DNA from: Myxococcales bacterium
GTDB taxonomy: Bacteria > Myxococcota_A > Polyangia > Polyangiales > Polyangiaceae
Direction of reading: 5' to 3'
Length of the DNA stretch: 6,417 nucleotides
NCBI GenBank assembly: GCA_023248785.1
Contig: JAHFDX010000200.1
Location: 501-6,917, forward strand
This document shows positions 1 through 5,599 of this stretch, piece by piece. The notes under the pieces were generated by a model, which had not been told where the DNA came from, did no database searches, and saw only the letters and a program-made list of their open reading frames with translations. Numbering within the stretch: position 1 is the stretch's first letter; each line of letters opens with the position of its first letter. Both the position numbers and the translations under genes were made by a program.

Positions 1-392
1 GGCGACCAGATCCTGGGATTGAGGTCGCGGAGTACAACGGCCGGGGAAGGGGGATCCGCGCGCGTCGCTCGTTTCGGCGAGGGGAGTGCATCGAACGTTC
101 ACACGTCTTGGTCATTCCGAAAGAACAATGGCCCGACGTAGAGCGCACGGTGTTTTTTGACCACACCTTTTGTTGGGGAGAGTCTTCCGAAGACGCGGCC
201 TTGGCGCTTGGCTTTGGCTCGTTATTCAACCACTCTTACAAACCAAATGCCGTGTACGAACGGTTGCTCGCACACAATCAAATTCACTTCTTCGCGCATC
301 GCGACATCGATTTTGGCGAGGAAATCACCGTGAACTACAACAGGGATCCGAATGAGGATGCTCCACTTTGGTTTACGCCGCAGTCATCATGA
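1..392 (+). CDS. SET-domain protein, putative protein-lysine N-methyltransferase (5' partial)
   Basis: The reading frame is open from base 3, with no convincing start inside the window, so the gene begins upstream; 129 residues are visible before TGA at 390-392. SET hallmarks appear in order: the N-terminal GRGRGI turn (visible residues 13-17), a basic RRSFRRGE segment leading to VLVIP, the SAM-binding NHSYKPN motif (76-82), and GEEITVNYN (105-113), the C-terminal motif that forms the pseudoknot and supplies the catalytic tyrosine region. There is no Cys-rich post-SET domain, as in many short bacterial single-SET proteins. Family knowledge: these enzymes transfer methyl from SAM to lysine side chains. 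The target here is unknown. The gene is convergent with the ATP-grasp gene, with only 15 bp between the stops. The fold is confident; the substrate and any partnership with the neighbouring ligases are inference. Confidence 0.88.
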   Translation, partial: RPDPGIEVAEYNGRGRGIRARRSFRRGECIERSHVLVIPKEQWPDVERTVFFDHTFCWGESSEDAALALGFGSLFNHSYKPNAVYERLLAHNQIHFFAHRDIDFGEEITVNYNRDPNEDAPLWFTPQSS

Positions 393-422
393 GTTGCCTG
401 TGTCGGTCTATCGGTCGGCAAC
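393..422. terminator. Possible bidirectional terminator hairpin between convergent genes
   Basis: GTTGCC (393-398) and GGCAAC (417-422) form a perfect 6-bp stem around an 18-nt loop. It starts directly after the SET stop codon and overlaps the end of the minus-strand ATP-grasp gene. No T-tract follows on either strand, so it is a weak candidate called mainly from its position. Confidence 0.25.
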
Positions 423-1427
423 GAGGGCGTGACGGTGCAAGGCCGAATCGAGGATCCCGTCGATGACGTCTGCGTGAGACGTATTCGCCAGGTCCGCCAT
501 GAGGATCAACGAATCGGAGAAGAGATCGAAGTTTGGGTTAACGTCGATGAGTCGAATTTTGCCATGCGTATCCCGCCGAAAATCGAACTTCGCATAGTCA
601 CGACAATCGAATCGCCGAAAGAGAAGTTCAACATCGGAGATCATCGCCGTCTGTTCGCTCACTGAAAGCTGTGCCGGGCGAAGATCGAGATCGTAAGGAA
701 ATGGAGCGTCTTGTCGATACCACTTCACTTCAAAACCCGTGATCGGCGGATAGTCGGCGCCAAAAGCCGAGTAGTCCTTTTCTAAGATCGGCAACACTCG
801 AAAATCACCTTGGTCGGGATTGCCCACACAAACGCTGCAATACTCGGTTCCCGGCAAGTACTCTTGCAGAACGAGCGAACCAAGTTGCCACTCGTTCGCA
901 CGCGTGAGGTACGCGGCAAGAGACGGTGGATCGGGCACCAATGACTCACGAAAGATACCGAAGCTCCCATCCGCGAAATTCGGCTTTACGAACAGCGGAA
1001 ATAGAACATTGTTAGGTACATTTTTCCAAGCCGGATCGTAAAGCACTTCGTTTGGGACAGCCACGCCGACTGACTTAGCAACGGCAGACGCCACGACCTT
1101 ATCGAATGCAAGCACCAAACAGCTCGGCGGAGCCCCCGTGTACGGCAGCCCTAGAACTTCGCACATAGCGGGGATATGAAGTTCCTTGCGCGGCTCGTTG
1201 CCAAAACCCTGATCGCAAAGGTTGAAAATGAGGCGCGGGTTGCGTTCGGCGAGCGTTCGAAAGAGATCGTGATGATCGGTGAGGTAATCGAACGTGTACC
1301 GACTTCGCTCACCCAAGGAAAAAACGGGGTCACTCCCTTCAAAGTACTCGACACGGACGGGACCGCACGCCTTTACTGGGCTCCGTATCGACGCATCTTC
1401 AAGAAGGACAAGGACGCGCGTATCCAT
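408..1427 (-). CDS. Standalone ATP-grasp ligase, D-alanine-D-alanine ligase-like
   Basis: A 339-residue protein, close to the usual length of D-Ala-D-Ala ligases. I chose the ATG at 1427 because it leads straight into the first beta strand (MDTRVLVLLEDA); a GTG at 1439 would add four residues. Neither has a good ribosome site. Residues from the ATG: NLCDQGFGN from 69 and LGLPYTGA near 92-99 (N-terminal domain); FPLFVKP with Lys148 and ADGSFGI at 152-158 (ATP-binding lysine and flexible loop); LQEYLPGTEY near 187-196; CRDYAKFDF with Asp282; and LIDVNPN with Asp295 and Asn297, matching the Mg2+ ligands of the fold. Family knowledge: ATP activates a carboxylate as acyl phosphate for attack by an amine. 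The stretch after DVNPN (FDLFSDSL) lacks the usual Pro-Gly, unlike the fused paralogue next door, so substrate choice probably differs. A housekeeping Ddl role is unlikely given the context. The substrate is unknown. Confidence 0.87.
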   Translation of the reverse strand: MDTRVLVLLEDASIRSPVKACGPVRVEYFEGSDPVFSLGERSRYTFDYLTDHHDLFRTLAERNPRLIFNLCDQGFGNEPRKELHIPAMCEVLGLPYTGAPPSCLVLAFDKVVASAVAKSVGVAVPNEVLYDPAWKNVPNNVLFPLFVKPNFADGSFGIFRESLVPDPPSLAAYLTRANEWQLGSLVLQEYLPGTEYCSVCVGNPDQGDFRVLPILEKDYSAFGADYPPITGFEVKWYRQDAPFPYDLDLRPAQLSVSEQTAMISDVELLFRRFDCRDYAKFDFRRDTHGKIRLIDVNPNFDLFSDSLILMADLANTSHADVIDGILDSALHRHALVADR

Positions 1428-1521
1428 CGCCTGACGCACATGCCGACGCTATCACGGAGGGTATTACGGAAAAGGGGTATTGGAATGGGGCCTATGGGGC
1501 GTTGCCTCGCTGTAGGCCGTG
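1428..1521. promoter_or_regulatory. Divergent promoter region with direct and inverted repeats
   Basis: This roughly 94-bp gap must hold the promoters of both the leftward ATP-grasp gene and the rightward fusion gene. Two direct copies of GGGTATT start at 1459 and 1475, 16 bp apart, and both are followed by GGAA (GGGTATTACGGAA and GGGTATTGGAA). A perfect inverted repeat, GGCCTA (1489-1494) and TAGGCC (1513-1518), lies just before the fusion start; its right arm contains the only Shine-Dalgarno-like AGG. I could not assign convincing -35/-10 boxes in either direction. The repeats are visible; operator function is inference. Confidence 0.4.
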
Positions 1522-3450
1522 ATGTCTAGGCGCGGAGCAAATACACGAGGGCGCACGTTAGGGCGCGTCAACGATCTTTCGCAGCACGTGCACCAAGATT
1601 GGTGGCGCGATCTCTTCGGCGCGCTTTACCTCGAGACCGACGGTGATGTCGTCGAGAACGATGAGGCAACGCGTGCCGAGGTAGAGCTACTTATTCGAGC
1701 GTCCGGGGTCGACCCCACAAGCCGCATTCTCGATCTCTGTTGCGGGCAAGGACGACACGCAATCGAGCTCGCGCGACGAGGTTTCAAGCACGTCACCGGG
1801 GTCGACTATTCGCGTTACTTGCTGCGCCTCGCACGCACTCGAAGCCGACGCGACCAGCTTGCCGTACGGTTTCGTCAAGGCGACGCGCGCGACGTTGCGC
1901 TCCCAAAGGCCTCCTTTAATTGCGTGGCGCTCCTCGGCAGCTCACTCGGCTATTTTGAGGCCGAGGACGACGACGTTCGCGTGCTTGAAACCGCGCGCAA
2001 CACTTTGCGTTCCTTCGGGGTCCTCGCGCTCGACGTAGCCGATGGCGCGTGGATGGCTGCACATCACGAACCGCGATCGTGGGAGTGGATCGATGGAGAG
2101 CGCCTTGTATGCCGTGAACGGCAACTCGCAAAAGATGCGACGCGTCTTTACTGTCGAGAGATTGTTCTTCATACGAAACGCGGTGTGATGGCCGATCAAT
2201 TTTACGCCGTTCGTCTTTACGATCGACAGAGGTTGCTCGACCTGCTCAATCGCGTTGGATTTCTTGATGTGGAGATTGCCGAAGAGGTTGCCGGCCAATC
2301 CACGCGCGACGAAGACCTGGGCATGATGCAATCGCGGATGTTTGTGATCGCTCATGCACCCAAGAGCGAGACCTTGAACGCACAATTCGCCGTTGCGAAA
2401 TCACATCATGCAAACTGCGCCGCCACTACGAAAGGTAAAGACGCACTCGAGGTTCTTGTGGTGCTGGGTGATCCGAGGCGTCCAGACCCCGTCAAGCGTG
2501 GAGGCCGGTTCAACGATGAGGACCTCGAGGTCATCGAGCGGGTACGTTCCGCACTTGCGACACTCGACAGGTATCGTTTTGCCTATGTCGACGATCACGA
2601 TTCGCTTGTGCGAACTCTTGGCAACCACAAGCCCGATCTTGTCTTCAATCTCTGCGACGAAGGATATGGCAACGAACGCGCATGGGAGCTTCACGTCCCT
2701 GCGCTTCTCGACGTGTTCGGTTTGCCATATACCGGTGCAGGCCCTGCGTCGCTCGCGCTTTGTGCGCGCAAGCACGACGTTCGCGCGATCGCGCATTCAC
2801 TCGGAATTTCGGTTCCAGACGAACTTCACGTCACGCGCGTTCCATCCAACCCCATCGATCTCACCTTTCCGATTCTTGTGAAGCCAACTGCAGCGGACGG
2901 CAGTTTCGGCATTCAGCGAACCAGCCTCGTGCACACGTGGAGTGAGCTTGTCGCACAACTTCGCGCGGTACCTCGCTTTGCGAACGAAGGAGCTCTCTTG
3001 CAGCAGTGGCTGCCAGGCAGAGAATATTCGGTCGCTTTGCTTTCGCGAGAAGGTGAAGTGCGCCCGTTGCCACTGCTCGAAGTGAATTATGAGGCGCTTC
3101 CTGCTTCGCTTCCCCGCCTGCTTCCGGACGAGGCGAAGTGGGATCCAAAGTCCGCCTATTGGAAAGATGTTCGCTACATTCCGGCGGAGCTCGTGAGAAG
3201 CAAAGAAGCCTCGCTGGTTAACTGGTCATGTCGACTGTTCGATCGCCTTGGCTGTCGGGACTATGCGCGTTTCGATTTCCGCGAGGATGAGCATGGCGAG
3301 CCGCGGCTGCTCGATGTGAACCCGAATCCCGGATGGTGTTGGGATGGGAAGATGAACTTGATGGCCGCGTGGGGTGGTCTTTCGTATCCCGAGCTTCTGG
3401 GATCCATTCTCGACGCCGCTCGCGCCCGCCTTAACGGCGCCCCACGATGA
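1522..3450 (+). CDS. Fusion protein: class I SAM methyltransferase + D-Ala-D-Ala ligase-like ATP-grasp
   Basis: A 642-residue two-module protein. Start codons GTG 1519 and ATG 1522 are adjacent; I prefer ATG, with a weak AGG five bases upstream. Module 1 (about 1-281) is a Rossmann methyltransferase: motif I ILDLCCGQGRH (69-79), GVDYS (93-97) with the acidic ribose-binding position, then GDARDVALP and a C-terminal MFVIAHAP strand. A linker of about 27 residues follows. Module 2 (about 309-642) is an ATP-grasp ligase with NLCDEGYGN from 376, LPYTGAG, FPILVKP with Lys454, ADGSFGI (458-464), LPGREY ending near 502, CRDYARFDF with Asp585, and LLDVNPNPGW with Asp598 and Asn600 as probable Mg2+ ligands. 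The last module is closely related to the divergent standalone ligase but keeps NPNPG followed by WCWDGK. The frame is continuous, with no sign of a frameshift. One polypeptide probably ligates an amino acid and methylates a substrate or product of the same pathway; order and substrate are inference. Confidence 0.88.
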   Translation: MSRRGANTRGRTLGRVNDLSQHVHQDWWRDLFGALYLETDGDVVENDEATRAEVELLIRASGVDPTSRILDLCCGQGRHAIELARRGFKHVTGVDYSRYLLRLARTRSRRDQLAVRFRQGDARDVALPKASFNCVALLGSSLGYFEAEDDDVRVLETARNTLRSFGVLALDVADGAWMAAHHEPRSWEWIDGERLVCRERQLAKDATRLYCREIVLHTKRGVMADQFYAVRLYDRQRLLDLLNRVGFLDVEIAEEVAGQSTRDEDLGMMQSRMFVIAHAPKSETLNAQFAVAKSHHANCAATTKGKDALEVLVVLGDPRRPDPVKRGGRFNDEDLEVIERVRSALATLDRYRFAYVDDHDSLVRTLGNHKPDLVFNLCDEGYGNERAWELHVPALLDVFGLPYTGAGPASLALCARKHDVRAIAHSLGISVPDELHVTRVPSNPIDLTFPILVKPTAADGSFGIQRTSLVHTWSELVAQLRAVPRFANEGALLQQWLPGREYSVALLSREGEVRPLPLLEVNYEALPASLPRLLPDEAKWDPKSAYWKDVRYIPAELVRSKEASLVNWSCRLFDRLGCRDYARFDFREDEHGEPRLLDVNPNPGWCWDGKMNLMAAWGGLSYPELLGSILDAARARLNGAPR

Positions 3451-3704
3451 CTCATCACTTTTTGCATGCTTGAGTCTGAAGGGCGCAAATTTTGTCAGCT
3501 CAAGCGCGTCGTATTTGCCGACGAATACAGTCGAGCTCGCGCCAAGAATCGCAGAAAAACGGGCAGATCCTCAGCGCAACAAATGCACGTCCTGTTCAGC
3601 GTGTCATTCGCACGGTCCTTGCACTGAGTGCGTCCTCAACGCGAGAGGGTCCCCATGCGGAGTCTTGCGTGCCCAAAGGACACGCACCCCATGGAGTTCG
3701 AAAC
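3451..3704 (+). other. Leader region upstream of the 105-residue gene
   Basis: This 254-bp interval follows the fusion stop. It contains the short palindrome GCACTGAGTGC (3621-3631) and a stem-loop at 3666-3686 (listed separately). Frames remain open across it in two registers, but their third-position composition is unlike the neighbouring genes, so I do not call a gene. I saw no T-tract terminator after the fusion gene, so read-through into the next gene is possible. Confidence 0.35.
3666..3686 (+). promoter_or_regulatory. 5'-leader stem-loop before the small gene
   Basis: TGCGTG-C-CC pairs with GG-A-CACGCA around an AAA loop: eight base pairs and one C/A mismatch. It ends six bases before the GGAG ribosome site (3693-3696) of the downstream gene, where it could affect translation. 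There is no T-tract, so it is not a standard terminator. Function is inference. Confidence 0.35.
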
Positions 3705-4022
3705 ATGAGCGGTTACAAAGTTACCGATTCTCCGAGCGTCCGGGCAGTCGATTTAGGGCGGCTTGCAGCTCAACCGGACACGTTCGTTCAACAGTTTCAG
3801 TTTGCGCAACGCCAGGCACGCCGGGAGTCGCTGCGCACGCAAGAACCTGCGAGCGCGAGCGAGCTCGAGGTCGGCAACGCGTCCAAAGAGCTGGACGTCG
3901 GCGCGATCCACCAGCAAGCGATAGAGGCAGCTGCCAACGCGTCCGCTCTAACCCACGTTCACGCGCCTATCCACGTCCTGCGTCAACTCGCAACGCGGTT
4001 CTTGGCTCCACAAGACAACTGA
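3705..4022 (+). CDS. Small protein of unknown function (105 aa), possible partner or substrate of the upstream enzymes
   Basis: I do not recognise this protein. I chose ATG 3705 because GGAG (3693-3696) sits eight bases upstream, the best ribosome site in the window; the frame is open further upstream to a TTG at 3492, but that extension has poor codon composition. The 105 residues contain no Cys or Trp, no signal peptide and no membrane segment. Two stretches look helical and Gln/Ala/Arg-rich (about 16-41 and 67-100), separated by a polar region with a short internal echo, ELEVG (53-57) and ELDVG (62-66), and NAS twice (58-60, 78-80). The C-terminal part is His-rich (THVHAPIHV). It lies 254 bp after the fusion gene on the same strand. 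A leader-plus-core precursor for the ligases or methyltransferases is possible, but no defined core or cleavage motif is visible. Confidence 0.6.
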   Translation: MSGYKVTDSPSVRAVDLGRLAAQPDTFVQQFQFAQRQARRESLRTQEPASASELEVGNASKELDVGAIHQQAIEAAANASALTHVHAPIHVLRQLATRFLAPQDN

Positions 4023-4142
4023 GCCCCAAAACGTCAGTCAGCAACGAGCGCTCTTTGGTCTCTCGACGTTCTTCCCGCCGCTACCGCCAATCCAAATCCC
4101 TCAAACATCCTACTTGCAGCGAGTCCATCGCAACGAGGGGTC

Positions 4143-4177
4143 ATTCAATGTCACCCCCGCGGGTGATGACGTTGAAT
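4143..4177. repeat. Long imperfect stem-loop
   Basis: ATTCAATGTCACCC (4143-4156) pairs with GGGTGATGACGTTGAAT (4161-4177) around the loop CCGC. This gives 14 pairs including one T-G wobble, with a three-base bulge in the right arm. No T-tract follows. It may be the 3' end of the upstream transcript, part of a small RNA, or a protein-binding site. Confidence 0.55.
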
Positions 4178-4223
4178 TGCCCCCAATTTCCAGTGGTCTG
4201 ACTCGCTGTGGTGACTTTGTTAT

Positions 4224-4251
4224 GTGCCTCGATTCAATTGCATCGAGGCAC
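4224..4251. repeat. Perfect 10-bp inverted repeat (stem-loop)
   Basis: GTGCCTCGAT (4224-4233) and ATCGAGGCAC (4242-4251) are exact reverse complements around the 8-nt loop TCAATTGC, itself containing the palindrome CAATTG. There is no T-tract on either side, so it is either a U-poor terminator of the 105-residue gene or a regulator/structured-RNA element. It lies 82 bp downstream of the centre of the preceding stem-loop at about 4160. Confidence 0.6.
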
Positions 4252-4314
4252 GATGCGCTCTCCTCCAACGGCTCGCTTTGTGTGCCGTATGCCGAAGTTT
4301 AAGCGCTTTCTTGC

Positions 4315-4343
4315 TTGACCAACCCATCGGTAAAGCTCATACC
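4315..4343 (+). promoter_or_regulatory. Candidate promoter of first lipoprotein gene
   Basis: TTGACC (4315-4320, inside TTGCTTGACC) resembles a sigma-70 -35 box; 17 bases later lies CATACC (4338-4343), a poor -10. The call rests on the same TTGCTTGACC and the same N17-CATA arrangement recurring before the second lipoprotein gene (5496-5524). The deduced leader would be about 80-90 nt. Confidence 0.4.
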
Positions 4344-4392
4344 CCGACCGACAGCAGGGTCCCATGTGTGTCCCACTGATGTAAGCAAAATC

Positions 4393-4406
4393 TCCAATGA
4401 TTTCAA
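4393..4406 (+). promoter_or_regulatory. Conserved leader block of lipoprotein genes, copy 1
   Basis: TCCAATGATTTCAA recurs as TCCAATTATTTCAA at 5576-5589 before the paralogue. The distance from the TTGACC box is 72 bp here and 74 bp there, whereas the surrounding DNA has diverged, which suggests a retained regulatory or RNA element. It ends 22 bases before the ATG. Confidence 0.35.
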
Positions 4407-4428
4407 CCGACAAGGGATTCAACAAACC

Positions 4429-5373
4429 ATGAACGCTAGAATTTTTGCACCCCTATTCGCTCTTTCGTCAGCGGCCATCTTTGCCGCGGCCTGCGGGGGC
4501 GCCGATCTATCGACTGACCAAGTTGACGACGGCGATGACGTGAGTGCGGAAGAGGCACTGAAGGCGTCGGTGACGCCCGGCAGCTTCAAGATCTATTCAA
4601 AGCCGGGGTACGTTCCCAATCGCTACTGCGACCTTTACACAAAGCTCGACCTCAAGTCCGACCACTACTCGACAGCCTCGCTTGAAGAAGGCGTTGGCGG
4701 CATCTGCGAGATCGCGTCCGTTCCGAACCCGCGCACGTATCGCCTTCGCCTGGACAGCACGAGCTGTGGCTCGCGCATTTATAAGGGCAGCTTCAGGAAG
4801 AATGGCAAGCGTTCAGAAATCAAAATCACCGACAATCGAACACGTACGTGTAGAGACCTTGTCAAGGCGAAGATCATCGTCGAAGAAACCAAGGACGGGG
4901 CGACAACGACGAAGTACAGCTACGACGGTCACAGCGCGACGAATGAAGTTTGGCCATCCGACGCAACCACGCTTGTTGCCCAAGATCATGGCGGAGGATT
5001 CACCCCACCACCACCAGCCGGTTCGTCATGCGGATTTGGAGCGGCAAAGTACACGCTCAACGTCGCAAGCAAGAAGGTTTCGTGGGAAGTGTGCGTGTTC
5101 ATCGACTGGAACACACCCATGTCCAAGAAGACAGGCACGACCTCGCTGAGCGCTGCGCAACTCGACAAGATCAACAAAGCAATGGACGATGTGGAAGTCA
5201 CCCACGAAGACATCTGTGGCGCCGACAAGCCCATGCTCACGCTCTCGGTCAGCTCGACATCGCAGGGCACGAAGACCTACAAAGACAGTTTCTACTCCTG
5301 CCAAAAGGACGGGACGTACGTCACCAACATCGACGGCGTCTTCACCGCGTTCCGCGAAGTAACCGGGAACTGA
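4429..5373 (+). CDS. Secreted lipoprotein with two four-cysteine domains (unknown function), paralogue 1
   Basis: 314 residues from ATG 4429. An in-frame TTG at 4315 would place 38 polar residues before the signal peptide and is discarded. An AAGGG (4412-4416) lies 12 bases upstream, a long spacing. Residues 1-21 are a lipoprotein signal peptide; the lipobox AAAC puts the lipidated Cys at 22, followed by an acidic stretch (DDGDDVSAEEALKA, 33-46). Region 1 (about 50-165) is beta-rich with Cys 67, 93, 113 and 141. HGGGFTPPPPAG (187-198) is the linker. Region 2 (about 200-314) has Cys 201, 222, 263 and 291. The even count suggests four disulfides, as expected outside the cytoplasm. The family looks like uncharacterised myxobacterial lipoproteins (recollection, not a search). 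It is followed by a strong terminator and a tandem paralogue, so it is transcribed alone. No catalytic motif is apparent; the role is unknown. Confidence 0.85.
   Translation: MNARIFAPLFALSSAAIFAAACGGADLSTDQVDDGDDVSAEEALKASVTPGSFKIYSKPGYVPNRYCDLYTKLDLKSDHYSTASLEEGVGGICEIASVPNPRTYRLRLDSTSCGSRIYKGSFRKNGKRSEIKITDNRTRTCRDLVKAKIIVEETKDGATTTKYSYDGHSATNEVWPSDATTLVAQDHGGGFTPPPPAGSSCGFGAAKYTLNVASKKVSWEVCVFIDWNTPMSKKTGTTSLSAAQLDKINKAMDDVEVTHEDICGADKPMLTLSVSSTSQGTKTYKDSFYSCQKDGTYVTNIDGVFTAFREVTGN
4735..5240 (+). repeat. Tandem gene duplication, unit 1 (conserved part)
   Basis: This stretch aligns without gaps at a constant 1177-bp offset to 5912-6417, with high nucleotide similarity. It covers residue 103 onward of the first lipoprotein. 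The regions before it are much less similar. Confidence 0.75.
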
Positions 5374-5394
5374 ATATCATCCGCTGAACGACCG

Positions 5395-5435
5395 AACCCC
5401 CGCGACCCACTCGGTCGGCGGGGGTTTCGCTTTTT
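5395..5435 (+). terminator. Intrinsic terminator after first lipoprotein gene
   Basis: AACCCCCGC (5395-5403) pairs perfectly with GCGGGGGTT (5418-5426). GACC (5404-5407) and GGTC (5413-5416) extend the stem inside it with a CACTC loop and one bulged G. TTTTT follows at 5431-5435. It starts 21 bases after the stop codon and separates the two paralogous genes into independent transcripts. Confidence 0.9.
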
Positions 5436-5495
5436 GGGGAGGACACTTCCGAGCAAGCAAGGGCTGCAAAAAAGGCACTCCATGCCCAATTTTGC

Positions 5496-5526
5496 TTGAC
5501 CGACACACCCCAGCAAACCATATACC
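5496..5526 (+). promoter_or_regulatory. Candidate promoter of second lipoprotein gene
   Basis: TTGACC (5496-5501), again within TTGCTTGACC, is followed after 17 bases by CATATA (5519-5524); TATACC (5521-5526) is an alternative -10 with 19-bp spacing. The arrangement matches that of the first lipoprotein gene, while the spacer sequence differs. The match to consensus -10 is modest. Confidence 0.45.
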
Positions 5527-5541
5527 CACCTACTGGGTAGG
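5524..5541 (+). promoter_or_regulatory. Two overlapping, mutually exclusive short hairpins
   Basis: ACCCA (5524-5528) can pair with TGGGT (5534-5538), or CCTAC (5529-5533) with GTAGG (5537-5541). The two share bases and cannot form together. The element sits at or just after the proposed -10 box, so it may be an operator or start of the leader. Stems of five pairs are short and may be chance. Confidence 0.25.
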
Positions 5542-5575
5542 CGAATGTACATAAACATGCGCTTAAAATAGAATT

Positions 5576-5589
5576 TCCAATTATTTCAA
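5576..5589 (+). promoter_or_regulatory. Conserved leader block of lipoprotein genes, copy 2
   Basis: TCCAATTATTTCAA differs by one base from the block at 4393-4406 and lies at nearly the same distance from the TTGACC box. It ends ten bases before the ATG, in the place where a Shine-Dalgarno site would be expected, and no purine-rich site is present. Confidence 0.35.
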
Positions 5590-5599
5590 TGGTTTATCA

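Larger units (their letters stand above)
4023..4428 (+). other. Gene-free region with two stem-loops and the lipoprotein promoter
   Basis: About 400 bp without a convincing gene. A 62-residue frame (4114-4302) has only a TTG start without a ribosome site and is interrupted by strong hairpin DNA, so I reject it. The interval holds stem-loops at 4143-4177 and 4224-4251, a candidate promoter at 4315-4343 and a conserved leader block at 4393-4406. I saw no transposon ends or target duplications. Confidence 0.5.

Noticed and set aside
408..1427. Housekeeping D-Ala-D-Ala ligase for peptidoglycan
   Set aside because: No cell-wall gene neighbours, a second paralogue fused to a methyltransferase and an altered loop after DVNPN make a specialised ligase more likely.
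1942..2385. 147-residue minus-strand frame inside the fusion gene
   Set aside because: Antisense shadow; the plus strand here encodes clear methyltransferase motifs.
3584..3634. Cys-rich reading (C-x2-C-x2-C-x5-C-x2-C, KCTSCSACHSHGPCTEC) in the second forward frame
   Set aside because: It has no ATG/GTG start with a ribosome site, the frame runs on without a stop through the 105-residue gene to 4201, and third-position composition is not that of the local genes. Most likely a chance frame.
3492..3704. N-terminal extension of the small gene to a TTG at 3492 (176 aa)
   Set aside because: No ribosome site at the TTG and codon use unlike the neighbours, while ATG 3705 has GGAG at proper spacing.
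4114..4302. 62-residue forward frame
   Set aside because: TTG start without a ribosome site, and the interval is largely made of two stem-loops, which explain the sequence better.
5474..5496. GGCAC...TTGCT as a sigma-54 promoter
   Set aside because: The distance between GG and GC elements is much longer than the fixed -24/-12 spacing.
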